This document shows, in pieces, positions 8,229-16,036 of a stretch of DNA of 45,087 nt. The notes under the pieces were generated by a model. It saw only the letters and a list, made by a program, of their open reading frames with translations. It did not search any database and was not told where the DNA came from. The stretch spans positions 1-45,087 of the forward strand of contig CAJCBL010000242.1 of NCBI GenBank assembly GCA_903960515.1, given 5' to 3'. A program made the position numbers and the translations under genes. The DNA is from an uncultured Verrucomicrobiota bacterium (GTDB lineage: Bacteria > Verrucomicrobiota > Verrucomicrobiia > Opitutales > Opitutaceae). How positions within the stretch are numbered: the first letter of the stretch is position 1; each line of letters opens with the position of its first letter.

Positions 8229-9227
8229 TCAGGCCTTGGCTTCGATCTTGGCCAGTTCGAGATCGGAATCGACCATGAGCTTGGCCAGAGCGTGCATGCG
8301 CGTCTGGGGCTCCCAGCCGAGCTTGTTCTTGGCCTTCGAATAGTCGCCGATGAGGAGATCCACCTCGGCGGGGCGGGTGAAGCGCTCGTCGAACTTCACG
8401 TATTTCTGCCAGTCGAGATCGAGCGCGCCGAAGGAGGCGGCAAGGAAGTCCTTGATCGTCCAAGTCTCGTTGGTGGCCAGTACGTAGTCGTCGGGCTGGT
8501 CCTGCTGAAGCATGCGCCACATGCCTTCTACGTATTCGGCGGCGTAACCCCAATCGCGCTTGGAGTCGATGTTGCCCAGGTAGAGATCCTTTTGCAGGCC
8601 GAGTTTAATGCGGGCGGCTGCGATGGTGATCTTGCGGGTGACGAAGTTTTCGCCGCGGCGCGGGGACTCGTGGTTGAAGAGGATGCCCGAGCAGGCGAAG
8701 AGGTTGTACGACTCACGGTAGTTGATCGTGAGGTAGTGGGCGTAGACCTTGGCGCAGGCGTAGGGCGAGCGCGGATAAAGCGGGGTGGTCTCCGTTTGCG
8801 GGACTTCCTGGACCTTGCCGAACATCTCGGAAGAGGAGGCCTGGTAGTAACGCACTTTCTTGCCGATGCCGGACTCGATGATCGCTTCGAGGATACGCTG
8901 GGCGCCGAGACCGGTGACGTCGCCGGTATAGGTGGGGATGTCGAAGCTCACGCGCACATGGCTCTGGGCGGCGAGATTGTAGATCTCCTCGGGCTGGATC
9001 TTGTAGAGCAGCTTCACCAACGCTACGGCGTCGGTGAGATCGCCGTAGTGGAGGAAGAGGCGCTGGTTCTCACCATGTTCGTAACTGCGCAGGTGGTCGA
9101 TGCGGGTGCGGGTAACGGAGCTGGAACGGCGAACGATGCCGTGCACCTCGTAGCCCTTGGCAAGGAGGAGTTCTGCGAGATAGGAGCCGTCTTGGCCGGT
9201 GATACCGGTGATGAGTGCGCGTTTCAT
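8229..9227 (-). CDS. gmd: GDP-mannose 4,6-dehydratase
   Basis: A 332-residue extended short-chain dehydrogenase that converts GDP-D-mannose to GDP-4-keto-6-deoxy-D-mannose, the precursor of GDP-fucose, GDP-rhamnose and perosamine. The NADP-binding loop is [15 protein letters not shown] (residues about 7-21), followed by the family-typical HGIVRRSSS. The catalytic region is ASSSEMFGK (about 130-138) with Y156 and K160 in YACAK. The block [16 protein letters not shown] and the [16 protein letters not shown] segment are diagnostic of Gmd. The length is about 40 residues below E. coli Gmd (373), within the range of shorter bacterial homologues. The product probably feeds the glycan exported by the neighbouring Wzm/Wzt. 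Confidence 0.95.
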   Translation of the reverse strand: MKRALITGITGQDGSYLAELLLAKGYEVHGIVRRSSSVTRTRIDHLRSYEHGENQRLFLHYGDLTDAVALVKLLYKIQPEEIYNLAAQSHVRVSFDIPTYTGDVTGLGAQRILEAIIESGIGKKVRYYQASSSEMFGKVQEVPQTETTPLYPRSPYACAKVYAHYLTINYRESYNLFACSGILFNHESPRRGENFVTRKITIAAARIKLGLQKDLYLGNIDSKRDWGYAAEYVEGMWRMLQQDQPDDYVLATNETWTIKDFLAASFGALDLDWQKYVKFDERFTRPAEVDLLIGDYSKAKNKLGWEPQTRMHALAKLMVDSDLELAKIEAKA

Positions 9228-9421
9228 GGAAGGGAAAGGGAGTGGGGAAATGAAGGAGTGAGCAGCGAGGAGGTCGGAAAAGTAAGCGAGGATGGAAAGC
9301 TGAAGGCTGAACTCTTAAGGAGAATGGCTGAATGTGGGAGGCGGAAGCAGGAGCGAAGCGGTTCGTGACGCACAACTCTCTGTTTACTGCGTCCCCACCT
9401 GTTAACTGCAATATCTGTGGG
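9228..9421. repeat. Degenerate purine-rich heptamer region upstream of gmd
   Basis: Between the two dehydratase genes, roughly 9240-9355 can be read as irregular 7-mers on a GCTGAAG/AAGCGAG theme, for example CTGAAGG CTGAACT near 9300. It lies immediately before the gmd start codon in its sense direction. The periodicity is weaker here than at the other arrays. Confidence 0.45.
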
Positions 9422-10399
9422 TTAGGCCAGCTTCTTGAGCTCGGAGTCGACCATTCGGGCGACGAGGTCGGTGAACGGAACTGTGTTTTCCCAACCGAGG
9501 AGGCGCCGGGCCTTGGAGGGATTGCCGCAAGGGGCGGTGGGCTCCACGGTCATCACCAGTTTCTGGTCGTGTTTCACGTAGTCGTGCCAGTCGAGGCCCA
9601 CGGTACGGAAGGCGAGGTCGACAAATTCCTCCACGGAGTGGAGTGCACCAGTGGCGAGGATGAAGTCGTCTACGGGGCTGGACTGGAGCATCATCCACAT
9701 GCCGCGCACGTAGTCGGGCGCCCAGCCCCAGTCGCGGCGTCCGCCCAGGGCGCCGAGCACCAGATCGGGCTGGAGGCCGTGTTTGATGCGGGCGGCGGCG
9801 CGGGCAATCTTCATGGTCACGAACGAGCCGCCGCGGCGGGGCGATTCGTGGTTGTAGAGGATAGCCGAACACGTTGGCAGGCCGTAGGCGATACGGTAGA
9901 TGCGGCCCATCTGCTGGGAGAACGCCTTGGCCGCCCCATAGGGAGTGGTCGGGTTGACGGGGGTCATCTCATCCTGCGGGGAGTGCGGCGGTGAGCCGAA
10001 GACTTCGCTGGAGGAGGCGTAGAGAAACTTGGTGGGCTCGGGGAGATCGCGGAGGATCTCGAGCAGTCGCAGGGTGCCCATGCCGATACTGTCGACGGTG
10101 GCCTCCGGCAGCTCGAGGCTGAGGCGGGGGCTGGACTGGCCGGCGAGGTGGTAGAATTCGCTGGGCCGGGCCTTGGCGATGATGCGGCGCAGGTGGGTGG
10201 CGTCCTCGTAGGAGCCGTTATGGAGGAAGAGGCGCCGCCCCAGTATCGCCGGGTCGTTTACAAGATGGGCGATGTTGCTGTGGCCGAGGGTATCCGGGCG
10301 ATGGACTAGCCCGTGCACCTCATAATCCTTTTCGAGGAGGAATTCAGTGAGATAGGAACCGTCCTGGCCGGTGATGCCGGTGATGAAGGCGCGTGGCAT
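9422..10399 (-). CDS. Second GDP-mannose 4,6-dehydratase family protein
   Basis: A 325-residue paralogue of the gene at 8229-9227. It shares [25 protein letters not shown] at the N-terminus, a catalytic block ASSSEVFG (about 128-135) with Y154 and K158 in YGAAK, and [16 protein letters not shown]. It differs in the loop after beta 2 (HRPDTLGHSNIAHL replaces [14 protein letters not shown]), where the substrate ribose and phosphate are bound. It may therefore act on a different nucleotide sugar, or perform the next step, such as a reductase or epimerase reaction on the keto sugar. Family membership is clear from the sequence; the exact reaction is not. Confidence 0.8.
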   Translation of the reverse strand: MPRAFITGITGQDGSYLTEFLLEKDYEVHGLVHRPDTLGHSNIAHLVNDPAILGRRLFLHNGSYEDATHLRRIIAKARPSEFYHLAGQSSPRLSLELPEATVDSIGMGTLRLLEILRDLPEPTKFLYASSSEVFGSPPHSPQDEMTPVNPTTPYGAAKAFSQQMGRIYRIAYGLPTCSAILYNHESPRRGGSFVTMKIARAAARIKHGLQPDLVLGALGGRRDWGWAPDYVRGMWMMLQSSPVDDFILATGALHSVEEFVDLAFRTVGLDWHDYVKHDQKLVMTVEPTAPCGNPSKARRLLGWENTVPFTDLVARMVDSELKKLA

Positions 10400-10411
10400 G
10401 GTGGAAGGAAA

Positions 10412-10460
10412 GCTGAAGGCTGAAAGGCTGAGTGCCGAGTGGAAAGTCGAAGAGCGGAGG
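10412..10460. repeat. Heptanucleotide array (GCTGAAG type) just upstream of the second dehydratase
   Basis: Seven consecutive degenerate 7-mers starting GCTGAAG GCTGAAA GGCTGAG lie 12 bases upstream of the start codon at 10399 (minus strand), so the array would lie in the 5' leader or promoter of that gene. Confidence 0.65.
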
Positions 10461-10489
10461 CGGTGGGAGCGGCGGACCTAGGGTAGCAC

Positions 10490-10524
10490 GCTGAAGGCTG
10501 AAGGCGGAAGTCGGAAACGGAGGA
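10490..10524. repeat. Heptanucleotide array, five units (GCTGAAG type)
   Basis: GCTGAAG GCTGAAG followed by GCGGAAG TCGGAAA CGGAGGA gives five consecutive 7-mers, the same unit type as the array at 10412-10460. Confidence 0.75.
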
Positions 10525-10586
10525 CTGCGGTATCCGTTGAAGTCGAAGAGCGGAGACGGAGACCGGAAGGCTACTCACTACGTCTG

Positions 10587-10621
10587 TTTGCGTTCTGCGT
10601 CCGGCGTTTTGCGGTTTGCGT
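10587..10621. repeat. Heptanucleotide array, five units (TTTGCGT type)
   Basis: TTTGCGT TCTGCGT followed by CCGGCGT TTTGCGG TTTGCGT gives five consecutive 7-mers. The unit is unrelated to the GCTGAAG arrays about 65 bases away, yet has the same period. Confidence 0.75.
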
Positions 10622-10646
10622 TAGCGAAGCGCGGAGGCGGCACTCA

Positions 10647-10781
10647 GCCCTAACCATTCGGTCGTAGGAGCGTGCTTGCACGCTATTCATAGCGCTGATC
10701 GCGTGCAAGCACGCTCCTACGGCGGACACCGGAGTTCGTGCACTACCAGAGCGCCAAAAGGTACGATTGCATGGTTACGGG
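10647..10781 (-). repeat. MITE/REP-like element, full length (135 bp), abutting the wzm stop codon
   Basis: The ends are GCCCTAACCA (10647-10656) and TGGTTACGGG (10772-10781), imperfect terminal inverted repeats. Inside is a hairpin with perfect 21-base arms (10663-10683 and 10701-10721, sequence beginning CGTAGGAGCGTGCTTGCACG). The element starts at the base after the wzm stop codon and is oriented with that gene. It is the same length as the copy at 22246-22380 and closely matches it in inverted orientation. The hairpin may act as an mRNA 3' end for wzm. Confidence 0.85.
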
Positions 10782-11624
10782 TCAGAGTACGTCGGCGAAG
10801 GCGGGGCGCAGTTTGTGGAAAATCCAGTAGCCGGCCACTGCGGTAGCTATACTGATACAGTAGAGGTAGGCGAGCGGCCCCAAGGTCAAAGGTTGGTGGC
10901 GCAGGATGACATCGCGCGAGAGCTCGATGGTGTGAATGAGCGGGTTGAATTGCAGGATGTTCCAAGCCGCGGGCGACTTCTCGATGATCATCGTAGCCGG
11001 GTAGAAAATCGCGCTTGCGAACATCAGCGACATGGTGAGGAAACCGGTGAACTGGGTGACGTCGCGGAAAAACACTCCGATGGCCGCCGCCGCCCAAGCT
11101 ACGCCCAGGGTAAGCAGCAGGAACGGGGTGAAAATTAGCGGCAGCCAGAGCACATTCCATCTCAGCCCTGGCCCCAACAGTGCCACTCCGATCAGAGCGA
11201 GACTGATGCTGATAAGAAAATGAACGAACGAGGCTCCGACGGCGGCCACCGGCAGGATCTCCAGCGGGAAGACCACTTTCTTTACGAAGTTTGGGTTGGC
11301 CACGATCACTGTAGGGGCCACCCCGAGCACTTCGGCGATGAAGTGAAAGATGCTAAGTCCCACAAAGATGCTTAGCGCGTAGGTCTCAGGGCTCTGATCG
11401 TGCGCTTTGCCGCCAAACACATAGCCAAACACAAACACATACAGCCCCAGCATCAGCAGCGGATTGAGGATCGACCAGATCAGCCCGAGGTGGCTGCCCT
11501 TGTGGCGCAGCTCTACGTTGCGCTGGATGAATTGCCAGAGCAGAGCGCGATGGCGGACCAAGGGGCTCACTCCATCGAACTGTGCCAACCATTGCGATCC
11601 GGCCGTGGGATTGTTTTGCGCCAT
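10782..11624 (-). CDS. wzm: O-antigen/polysaccharide ABC exporter permease (Wzm)
   Basis: A 280-residue ABC-2 type permease. The N-terminal cytoplasmic segment (RHRALLWQFIQRNVELRHKGSHLG) is the conserved amphipathic interface region of Wzm/TagG/KpsM proteins. Six hydrophobic segments follow, starting with LIWSILNPLLMLGLYVFVFGYVF. FLTMSLMFASAIFYPATMI and FNPLIHTIELSRDVIL are typical of the family's last periplasmic loop. The partner ATPase is at 6382-7815. The ATG at 11624 gives the usual family N-terminus; the frame is open further up, but that sequence is low-complexity. The stop codon is immediately followed by a repeat element. Confidence 0.92.
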   Translation of the reverse strand: MAQNNPTAGSQWLAQFDGVSPLVRHRALLWQFIQRNVELRHKGSHLGLIWSILNPLLMLGLYVFVFGYVFGGKAHDQSPETYALSIFVGLSIFHFIAEVLGVAPTVIVANPNFVKKVVFPLEILPVAAVGASFVHFLISISLALIGVALLGPGLRWNVLWLPLIFTPFLLLTLGVAWAAAAIGVFFRDVTQFTGFLTMSLMFASAIFYPATMIIEKSPAAWNILQFNPLIHTIELSRDVILRHQPLTLGPLAYLYCISIATAVAGYWIFHKLRPAFADVL

Positions 11625-11684
11625 AAGCGGCGGGCACTTCACCCTTCCCGTGGAGCTGAGGCAAAGCATTTTCCTCGGAGCTGA

Positions 11685-11900
11685 GCCGCGACCTTGCGGT
11701 CGGACTGAAGCGTCACGCCTGGACCGGCGGCATAGATTCCCTTCCGGCGTAGCAGGAGCGTGCTTGCGCACGATTCGCGTCGCCGTTCATCAAGCCATCG
11801 CGAGCAAGCTCGCTCCTACAACCGATCCACGTCCCCCCCTGAGGAGGGGCGGGCCTTGTGTCCACACCTCTGTCGTAGGGTCGGACTCCTTGGGTACGGC
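11685..11900 (-). repeat. Variant MITE/REP-like element (216 bp) abutting the lptB stop codon
   Basis: On the minus strand the lptB stop TGA is directly followed by GCCGTACCCA, and the other end is AGGTCGCGGC at 11685-11694, an imperfect terminal repeat. The interior carries a hairpin (AGGAGCGTGCTTGCGCACGA at 11754 paired with ATCGCGAGCAAGCTCGCTCC at 11797). It also carries a GGGCCTTGTGTCC module (11850-11862) found in other repeats of this window. The element appears to be a composite of two modules and separates lptB from wzm. Confidence 0.65.
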
Positions 11901-13034
11901 TCAGAGATTGAAGTTTTCGCCCAGGTAGAACTCGCGGGCCTTCGAATCGTTGATGAGATACTCGCCCGATCCCTCGGTGAGCACTCGGCCTTGGTGAATG
12001 AGATAGGCGCGGTCTACGATGCGCAGCGTTTCCCTCACGTTGTGATCGGTGATGAGTATTCCGATGCCGCGCTTTTTGAGCGAGAGGATGATCTTCTGCA
12101 CGTCGGCCACCGAGATCGGGTCCACGCCGCTGAACGGCTCGTCCATGAGCAGGAACTTGGGGCGGGTGACGAGGGCGCGGGCGATCTCCAGGCGGCGGCG
12201 CTCGCCGCCGGAAAGGGTGTAGGCGCGCTGCTTGAGCAGGTGGTAGAGACCGAGCTCGTCGAGGTGCTCCTTGGTGCGCGCGGAGTGGAGGCGGCGCGGA
12301 ATTCCCACTGTCTCCACGATGGCGCGCACGTTCTCCTCCACCGTGAGGGTGCGGAAGATCGAGGGCTCCTGCGGCAGGTAGCCCAGGCCGGCGCGGGCGC
12401 GCTGGTGCATCCGCAGTCTGGTGATCGGCTTCCCGTCGAGCAGCACGCTGCCGCGGGTGGCTGGCACCAGGCCCACGATCATGTAGAAAGTCGTGGTTTT
12501 CCCGGCACCGTTGGGGCCGAGCAGGCCCACGATCTCGCCGGCGGTCACCTGAATGTTCACTCCGGCCACTACGGTGCGGTAGCCGTAGCTTTTGACCAAC
12601 TCGCGGGTGGAAATCACCGAGCGGGCAGGCGCTGCGGGGCCGGCAGCGGCCTGCGGCGAGGCGGCGGCCGGTTGTGTTGGCTGTACGGATGCCGAGGACG
12701 CCTCGGTGGCGAGCGATTTCGCAGGCGCGGCGACCGGTCCGGCGGTAGCGGCCGGCTTGGACGAGGCGGCGGACTTCGCCGGTGTGGCGTGGGCCGCAGC
12801 CGGTGTGGAAGTTGGGGCAGTGGAGGCGGCGCTAGTTTTCACCGGTCCGGAGGCCGGCAGTGAGGCTGGCGCTGCTGCTGGACCCTTAGCCCCCGGATTT
12901 GTCGGGGCAGCCGAGGCCGCGGCCGGCTGTGCAGTGGCGGCGGACTTCGCCGGTGTGGCGGCCGCTCCTGTGTTGGCGGCCGGCTTGGGCGAGGGCTGCG
13001 ACGCCGCCGAGGGGGATGAGGGGGACTTGCTCAC
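11901..13034 (-). CDS. lptB: LPS export ABC transporter ATPase LptB with long Ala/Pro-rich N-terminal extension
   Basis: Residues about 139-377 are a complete LptB. Walker A is GPNGAGKTT (173-181), the family-typical YLPQEPSIFRTLTVEEN follows, then the signature LSGGERRRLEIARAL, Walker B FLLMDEPFSGVDP and the H-loop ITDHN. It powers extraction of LPS from the inner membrane. Ahead of it lie about 138 residues of Ala, Pro, Ser and Thr with repeated PAKS motifs, absent from the usual ~240-residue LptB. The start is a GTG whose first bases overlap the stop of lptA (GTGA), indicating translational coupling. DNA of the extension contains an imperfect internal duplication (the segment around 12768-12792 recurs around 12937-12961). 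Confidence 0.93.
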   Translation of the reverse strand: MSKSPSSPSAASQPSPKPAANTGAAATPAKSAATAQPAAASAAPTNPGAKGPAAAPASLPASGPVKTSAASTAPTSTPAAAHATPAKSAASSKPAATAGPVAAPAKSLATEASSASVQPTQPAAASPQAAAGPAAPARSVISTRELVKSYGYRTVVAGVNIQVTAGEIVGLLGPNGAGKTTTFYMIVGLVPATRGSVLLDGKPITRLRMHQRARAGLGYLPQEPSIFRTLTVEENVRAIVETVGIPRRLHSARTKEHLDELGLYHLLKQRAYTLSGGERRRLEIARALVTRPKFLLMDEPFSGVDPISVADVQKIILSLKKRGIGILITDHNVRETLRIVDRAYLIHQGRVLTEGSGEYLINDSKAREFYLGENFNL

Positions 13035-13708
13035 GGGGTGGACTTTGCCGGGGTGATCGCGGGGACCACAGAGGGGGCTGACTTGGCCGGTGCGGCGGCT
13101 GCCGGGGCTGGCACCGGCGCTGGTGCGGCTGCCGGGGTTGGGGAGGCTGCGGGATTCGCCGCAGGTGTCGGCGCCGGGGCTGGTGTGCCCTTAGGGAAAC
13201 CGAGGTCTTTGATGGTGGGTAGGATGATACGCGCCTTCTCAATGATTACCCGGCGCTCGCCTCGGTTGAGGAACATCCGCTCGCCCACGGCCACGCTTTC
13301 GCCGTCGCGCACCATCGGGTCCTCGGTGAGGATGATGCGTTCCTCGGTGGGCAGCACCTCGGCGCGACCGCAGGTGGCCACTCGCGTGCCTTGTTCGATA
13401 CGCACCCGGCTGGTGGCGAGCATGCGCTTGAATTTGCCCACCTGGCCGAGTGCGCTCTTGTCCTTGTCGTGCAGGATGTCCTTTTGCGTGCGCACGGTCA
13501 CCGCTTCGAGGCGGTCGCAGGTGAGCTTCATGTTGTTGCCGGTTACGGTGACCAGACCGGTGAAAAGGAAGGTGCTCTCCTCGTCGGTGCTTTGCATCTC
13601 CAGGTTCTGGCTGGTGATGACGGTGGGCGGCGCCTCGGGTTCGGCGGCGCTGGCCGGGCGGGCGGCGAGCAGCAGGAGGGCAAGCAGGGGGAGTAGGGAA
13701 GGTTTCAT
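13031..13708 (-). CDS. lptA: LptA/OstA-like periplasmic LPS transport protein
   Basis: A 225-residue protein with a Sec signal peptide (LLPLLALLLLAARPASA, cleavage near residue 21) and one OstA-type beta-jellyroll domain. That domain covers about residues 28-165, with alternating strands such as FLFTGLVTVTGNNMKLTCDRLEA and RVATCGRAEVLPTEERIILTEDP. LptA bridges the periplasm between LptC and LptD. The last 50 residues are Ala/Pro-rich and end with PAKS-like motifs, resembling the extension at the start of the next gene, lptB. The ATG overlaps the stop of the preceding LptC-like gene (ATGA), so the three are coupled. Confidence 0.88.
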   Translation of the reverse strand: MKPSLLPLLALLLLAARPASAAEPEAPPTVITSQNLEMQSTDEESTFLFTGLVTVTGNNMKLTCDRLEAVTVRTQKDILHDKDKSALGQVGKFKRMLATSRVRIEQGTRVATCGRAEVLPTEERIILTEDPMVRDGESVAVGERMFLNRGERRVIIEKARIILPTIKDLGFPKGTPAPAPTPAANPAASPTPAAAPAPVPAPAAAAPAKSAPSVVPAITPAKSTP

Positions 13709-14190
13709 TTCAAGATGTCGATGAGGGGCACGTTGAACACGACCTTGGCCTGTTCGTGTATGGTTACGGCCTTTGCGGGTTCGTCGCAGGTCCAGTGCAG
13801 GCCGGTAATGGAATAGTTGGGGCCGCGCACCTCGATGGATTCGTCGCCCTCGGCGCGGCGCGTTTTAAGGTGGAGGAAGGCCTTGGGACTTTGCACCTGC
13901 AAGGTAGTGGTGCCGTCGCGGTGCAGGAGGGTGAGGGTGAAATCGCGCACCTCCAGCAGTTCGGCACTGTGGTAGATGGCTGTGCCTCCGCGCAGGTCGG
14001 AGGTTTTTACCCCGCTGAGCTCATCGAACAGTGCCAGCCGGAAATCGAGGATCGGGGCGTCGGCCATCGAGGGGCTCGCGGCCTGAGTGGTCCCTGCCAC
14101 AAGCCAGGCGAGCAGCAGCGCCACCACGGCGCCGGGCCGGCGAAGCGAAGGACCAAGTAGGAGGTGCAAAGTGGCAGGTGAAGAAGGCAC
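13705..14190 (-). CDS. LptC-like periplasmic protein of the LPS transport operon
   Basis: The mature region (from about SMADAPILDFRLALFDELSGVKTSDLRGG) has the repeated short beta strands of LptC/LptA-type jellyroll proteins (FTLTLLHRDGTTTLQVQSPKAFLHLK, GPNYSITGLHWTC). A hydrophobic segment, VVALLLAWLVAGTTQAAS, serves as a signal peptide or anchor. It sits between kdsC and lptA, the standard lptC position. The start is uncertain: the first ATG of the open frame (14436) would overlap kdsC by 92 bases. I therefore propose the GTG at 14190, which places the hydrophobic segment correctly; TTG at 14169 is also possible. Confidence 0.65.
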   Translation of the reverse strand: MPSSPATLHLLLGPSLRRPGAVVALLLAWLVAGTTQAASPSMADAPILDFRLALFDELSGVKTSDLRGGTAIYHSAELLEVRDFTLTLLHRDGTTTLQVQSPKAFLHLKTRRAEGDESIEVRGPNYSITGLHWTCDEPAKAVTIHEQAKVVFNVPLIDILK

Positions 14191-14344
14191 TGGGCGAAGG
14201 GTGGTGAGCTGTGGCCGGTGGAGCCGAAACCAAGCTGGATGGCGGCAGGCGAAAGGAGAGGGTGTGGGGCCGGTCAATCGTAACTCGAGGCTCGCTGCGC
14301 GATCGGGTGCAGGTTCGAGGCTACGCGAAGGGGCTGGCGGAGGG

Positions 14345-15007
14345 CTAGTGGGTAATGGCGGCAGGGGTTTTGTTGCCCGGCTGGGCGAGAAGAATCTGGT
14401 CGCACACTTCGCGCACCGCGCCGGCGCCGGCTGCACGGCCGGGCACGAAATCGGCCGGGGCGAGGGCGGCGGGCATGGCGGCAGTGGGGGCCACTCCGAT
14501 ACCGGCCCAGTCGATGGCGGGGGCGTCGATGTCGTCGTCGCCCATGTAGCATACCTGCGCCGCGCTTAGCCCGAGGCTGGCGGCCAGCTCGGTGAGGGCG
14601 GCGAGCTTGTCGGTGCGCCCCTGGATGAGATGCCCGACCTTGAGCTCGTCGGCGCGCCGGGTGGTGGCTCCGGAGTTGCGCCCCGAGATCCAGGCGATGG
14701 TGACACCGGCCTGCCTCAGCCGGGCCAGTCCCATGCCGTCGAGTACGGAGAAGCGTTTGGTTTCGTTGCCGTCGGAGGACACGTAGATGGAGCCGTCGGT
14801 AAGCACGCCGTCTACATCCATGGCGAAGAGGCGGATGGCGGCCCAGCGCGCTGCGGCTACAGCGGGCACCAGGGACCGAGGGCAGGCGGGTGCTGAGGGC
14901 GTGGCGACCCCCACCACAGGGGCGGTAGGCTTCGCGGCCTTGGATGCCCGCACCGCAGCGGCGGGGCGGCGGGAGCGGGCGGTGGAGTTGGGGCGGGAGC
15001 GCGCCAT
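14345..15007 (-). CDS. kdsC: 3-deoxy-D-manno-octulosonate 8-phosphate phosphatase (KdsC)
   Basis: A HAD-family phosphatase making Kdo from Kdo-8-phosphate for lipid A-core synthesis. HAD motif I is MDVDGVLTDG (nucleophile D64, acid D66), motif II is ISGRNS, motif III includes the Lys in GRTDKLAAL, and motif IV is MGDDDIDAPA. KDSC-specific features are the short cap region and NETKRFSVLDGMGL. The protein is 220 residues against the usual ~170-190. The excess is an N-terminal ~50-residue basic Ala/Pro-rich stretch, echoing the tails of LptA and LptB in the same operon. It heads the kdsC-lptC-lptA-lptB order common in Gram-negative bacteria. Confidence 0.93.
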   Translation of the reverse strand: MARSRPNSTARSRRPAAAVRASKAAKPTAPVVGVATPSAPACPRSLVPAVAAARWAAIRLFAMDVDGVLTDGSIYVSSDGNETKRFSVLDGMGLARLRQAGVTIAWISGRNSGATTRRADELKVGHLIQGRTDKLAALTELAASLGLSAAQVCYMGDDDIDAPAIDWAGIGVAPTAAMPAALAPADFVPGRAAGAGAVREVCDQILLAQPGNKTPAAITH

Positions 15008-15450
15008 GTGTTGGGCCAGTCAAACGGGGAAACGCCGCAGCGGAACCAGAAAATCGAGGGCCGGGCCGATTGGCGGTATGAGGCTGGGCCGAGCCGGCCC
15101 CGTCGCTGCGGGCGTTGCGGGCGGGGACCTTTGGCGCGAATCCACTCAAGGTCCCAGTGCCCGAGCGACTCGTTTGGAACTGCCCCGGCCTGCACCCCGG
15201 AGTGTAATGCCTCCGCGCACTTGCGGAACCCTCGGTGCGTACCATGGCTCTCCGAGGAGGGACCATACCCATGAAGAGGGAACGGAGTGCATTGGTTCCT
15301 CTGTTACGGCGCAAACCGCCCCCGGCGCACCATGGCTGCGGGTGTAACCAGATCATGGTTTCCCAGTGCCGGCGCCGCTGCGCAAGCCGGGCACAGGGCT
15401 GGGGATTCGGGGGCGCCGCGGGCGATGAACACCCGGAAGTGGATATGAAG
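15008..15450. other. Divergent intergenic region between kdsC and marR
   Basis: About 440 GC-rich bases hold no convincing coding frame. Several imperfect inverted repeats are visible, for example AGAGGGAAC at 15276 with GTTCCTCT at 15295-15302. They could be part of a leader RNA or operators, but I recognise no family. The kdsC promoter should lie here. Confidence 0.4.
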
Positions 15451-15484
15451 GTTTACCTATCAACTAATTGGTTGACATGTAAAC
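15451..15484 (+). promoter_or_regulatory. Palindromic operator of the MarR-type regulator
   Basis: A 34-base imperfect palindrome (14 of 17 half-site positions match): GTTTAC at 15451-15456 mirrors GTAAAC at 15479-15484, and ATCAAC mirrors GTTGAC nearer the centre. It is AT-rich in a GC-rich neighbourhood and ends 22 bases before the marR start codon. It also contains TTGACA (15472-15477). MarR proteins commonly autoregulate through such a site, so this is the probable operator of the whole 15507-20155 operon. Confidence 0.75.
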
Positions 15485-15506
15485 TACCGCCGCGAAGCTC
15501 CTGAGC

Positions 15507-15926
15507 ATGCACCTCGTACTCAGCGTCCTCACCGCGGCTCGCGCCATCGAGAATGCCGCGGCCCGAGTCTTCAAACCGCACGGCCTCACTCTGGCCCGTT
15601 TCAATGTACTCACCCTCCTGTCGCGGAATGCCGATGGGATGCGCGCCTCCGACTTGGCCAGCGCCCTCATCGTCGATCCTTCCAATGTCACCGGCTTGCT
15701 CAAGCGCATGATGCTCGAAGGTCTTCTGCTGGAAATCGAGAACGAGAAGGATCGCCGCCAGTATATAGTCGGCATGAGTCCGAAAGGGCGCGCCGTCTGG
15801 CAGAAGGCCAATCTCGACTATGAGAAGTATCTGGAGTTGTTGCTTGCGCCCCTGCCGCCTGCCGGGCTGGCGCTCGCTATCGACGTACTCGGCCAACTCG
15901 AGGACGGGGCCGCCAAGCTCCCCTAA
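15507..15926 (+). CDS. MarR-family transcriptional regulator
   Basis: A 139-residue winged-helix protein. Helices FKPHGLTLARFNVLTLLSR and MRASDLASALIVDPSNVTGLLKRM form the helix-turn-helix with its recognition helix. EIENEKDRRQYIVGMSPKGRAVW is the diagnostic MarR wing with the DxR motif. It leads a same-strand group with a membrane protein, an LplT-like flippase and an Aas-like enzyme, and lies just after a strong palindrome. The effector is unknown; a lipid or fatty acid signal is plausible given the downstream genes. The start codon shows no Shine-Dalgarno sequence. Confidence 0.9.
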   Translation: MHLVLSVLTAARAIENAAARVFKPHGLTLARFNVLTLLSRNADGMRASDLASALIVDPSNVTGLLKRMMLEGLLLEIENEKDRRQYIVGMSPKGRAVWQKANLDYEKYLELLLAPLPPAGLALAIDVLGQLEDGAAKLP

Positions 15927-16036
15927 CGCATCGAGTGCAACCTCCTTGTCGGGTCGCCGCCGACCAGCACTAAAGCGCGACTCGTTCACAATATTTCCCC
16001 CAAATTGGCTCCCCAATCCCCGCAACGCTTTCCATC

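Noticed and set aside
14191-14436. The full open frame of the LptC-like gene from ATG 14436
   Set aside because: It would overlap kdsC by 92 bases, and the extra 82 residues are Pro/Arg/Ser-rich ahead of the hydrophobic signal segment.
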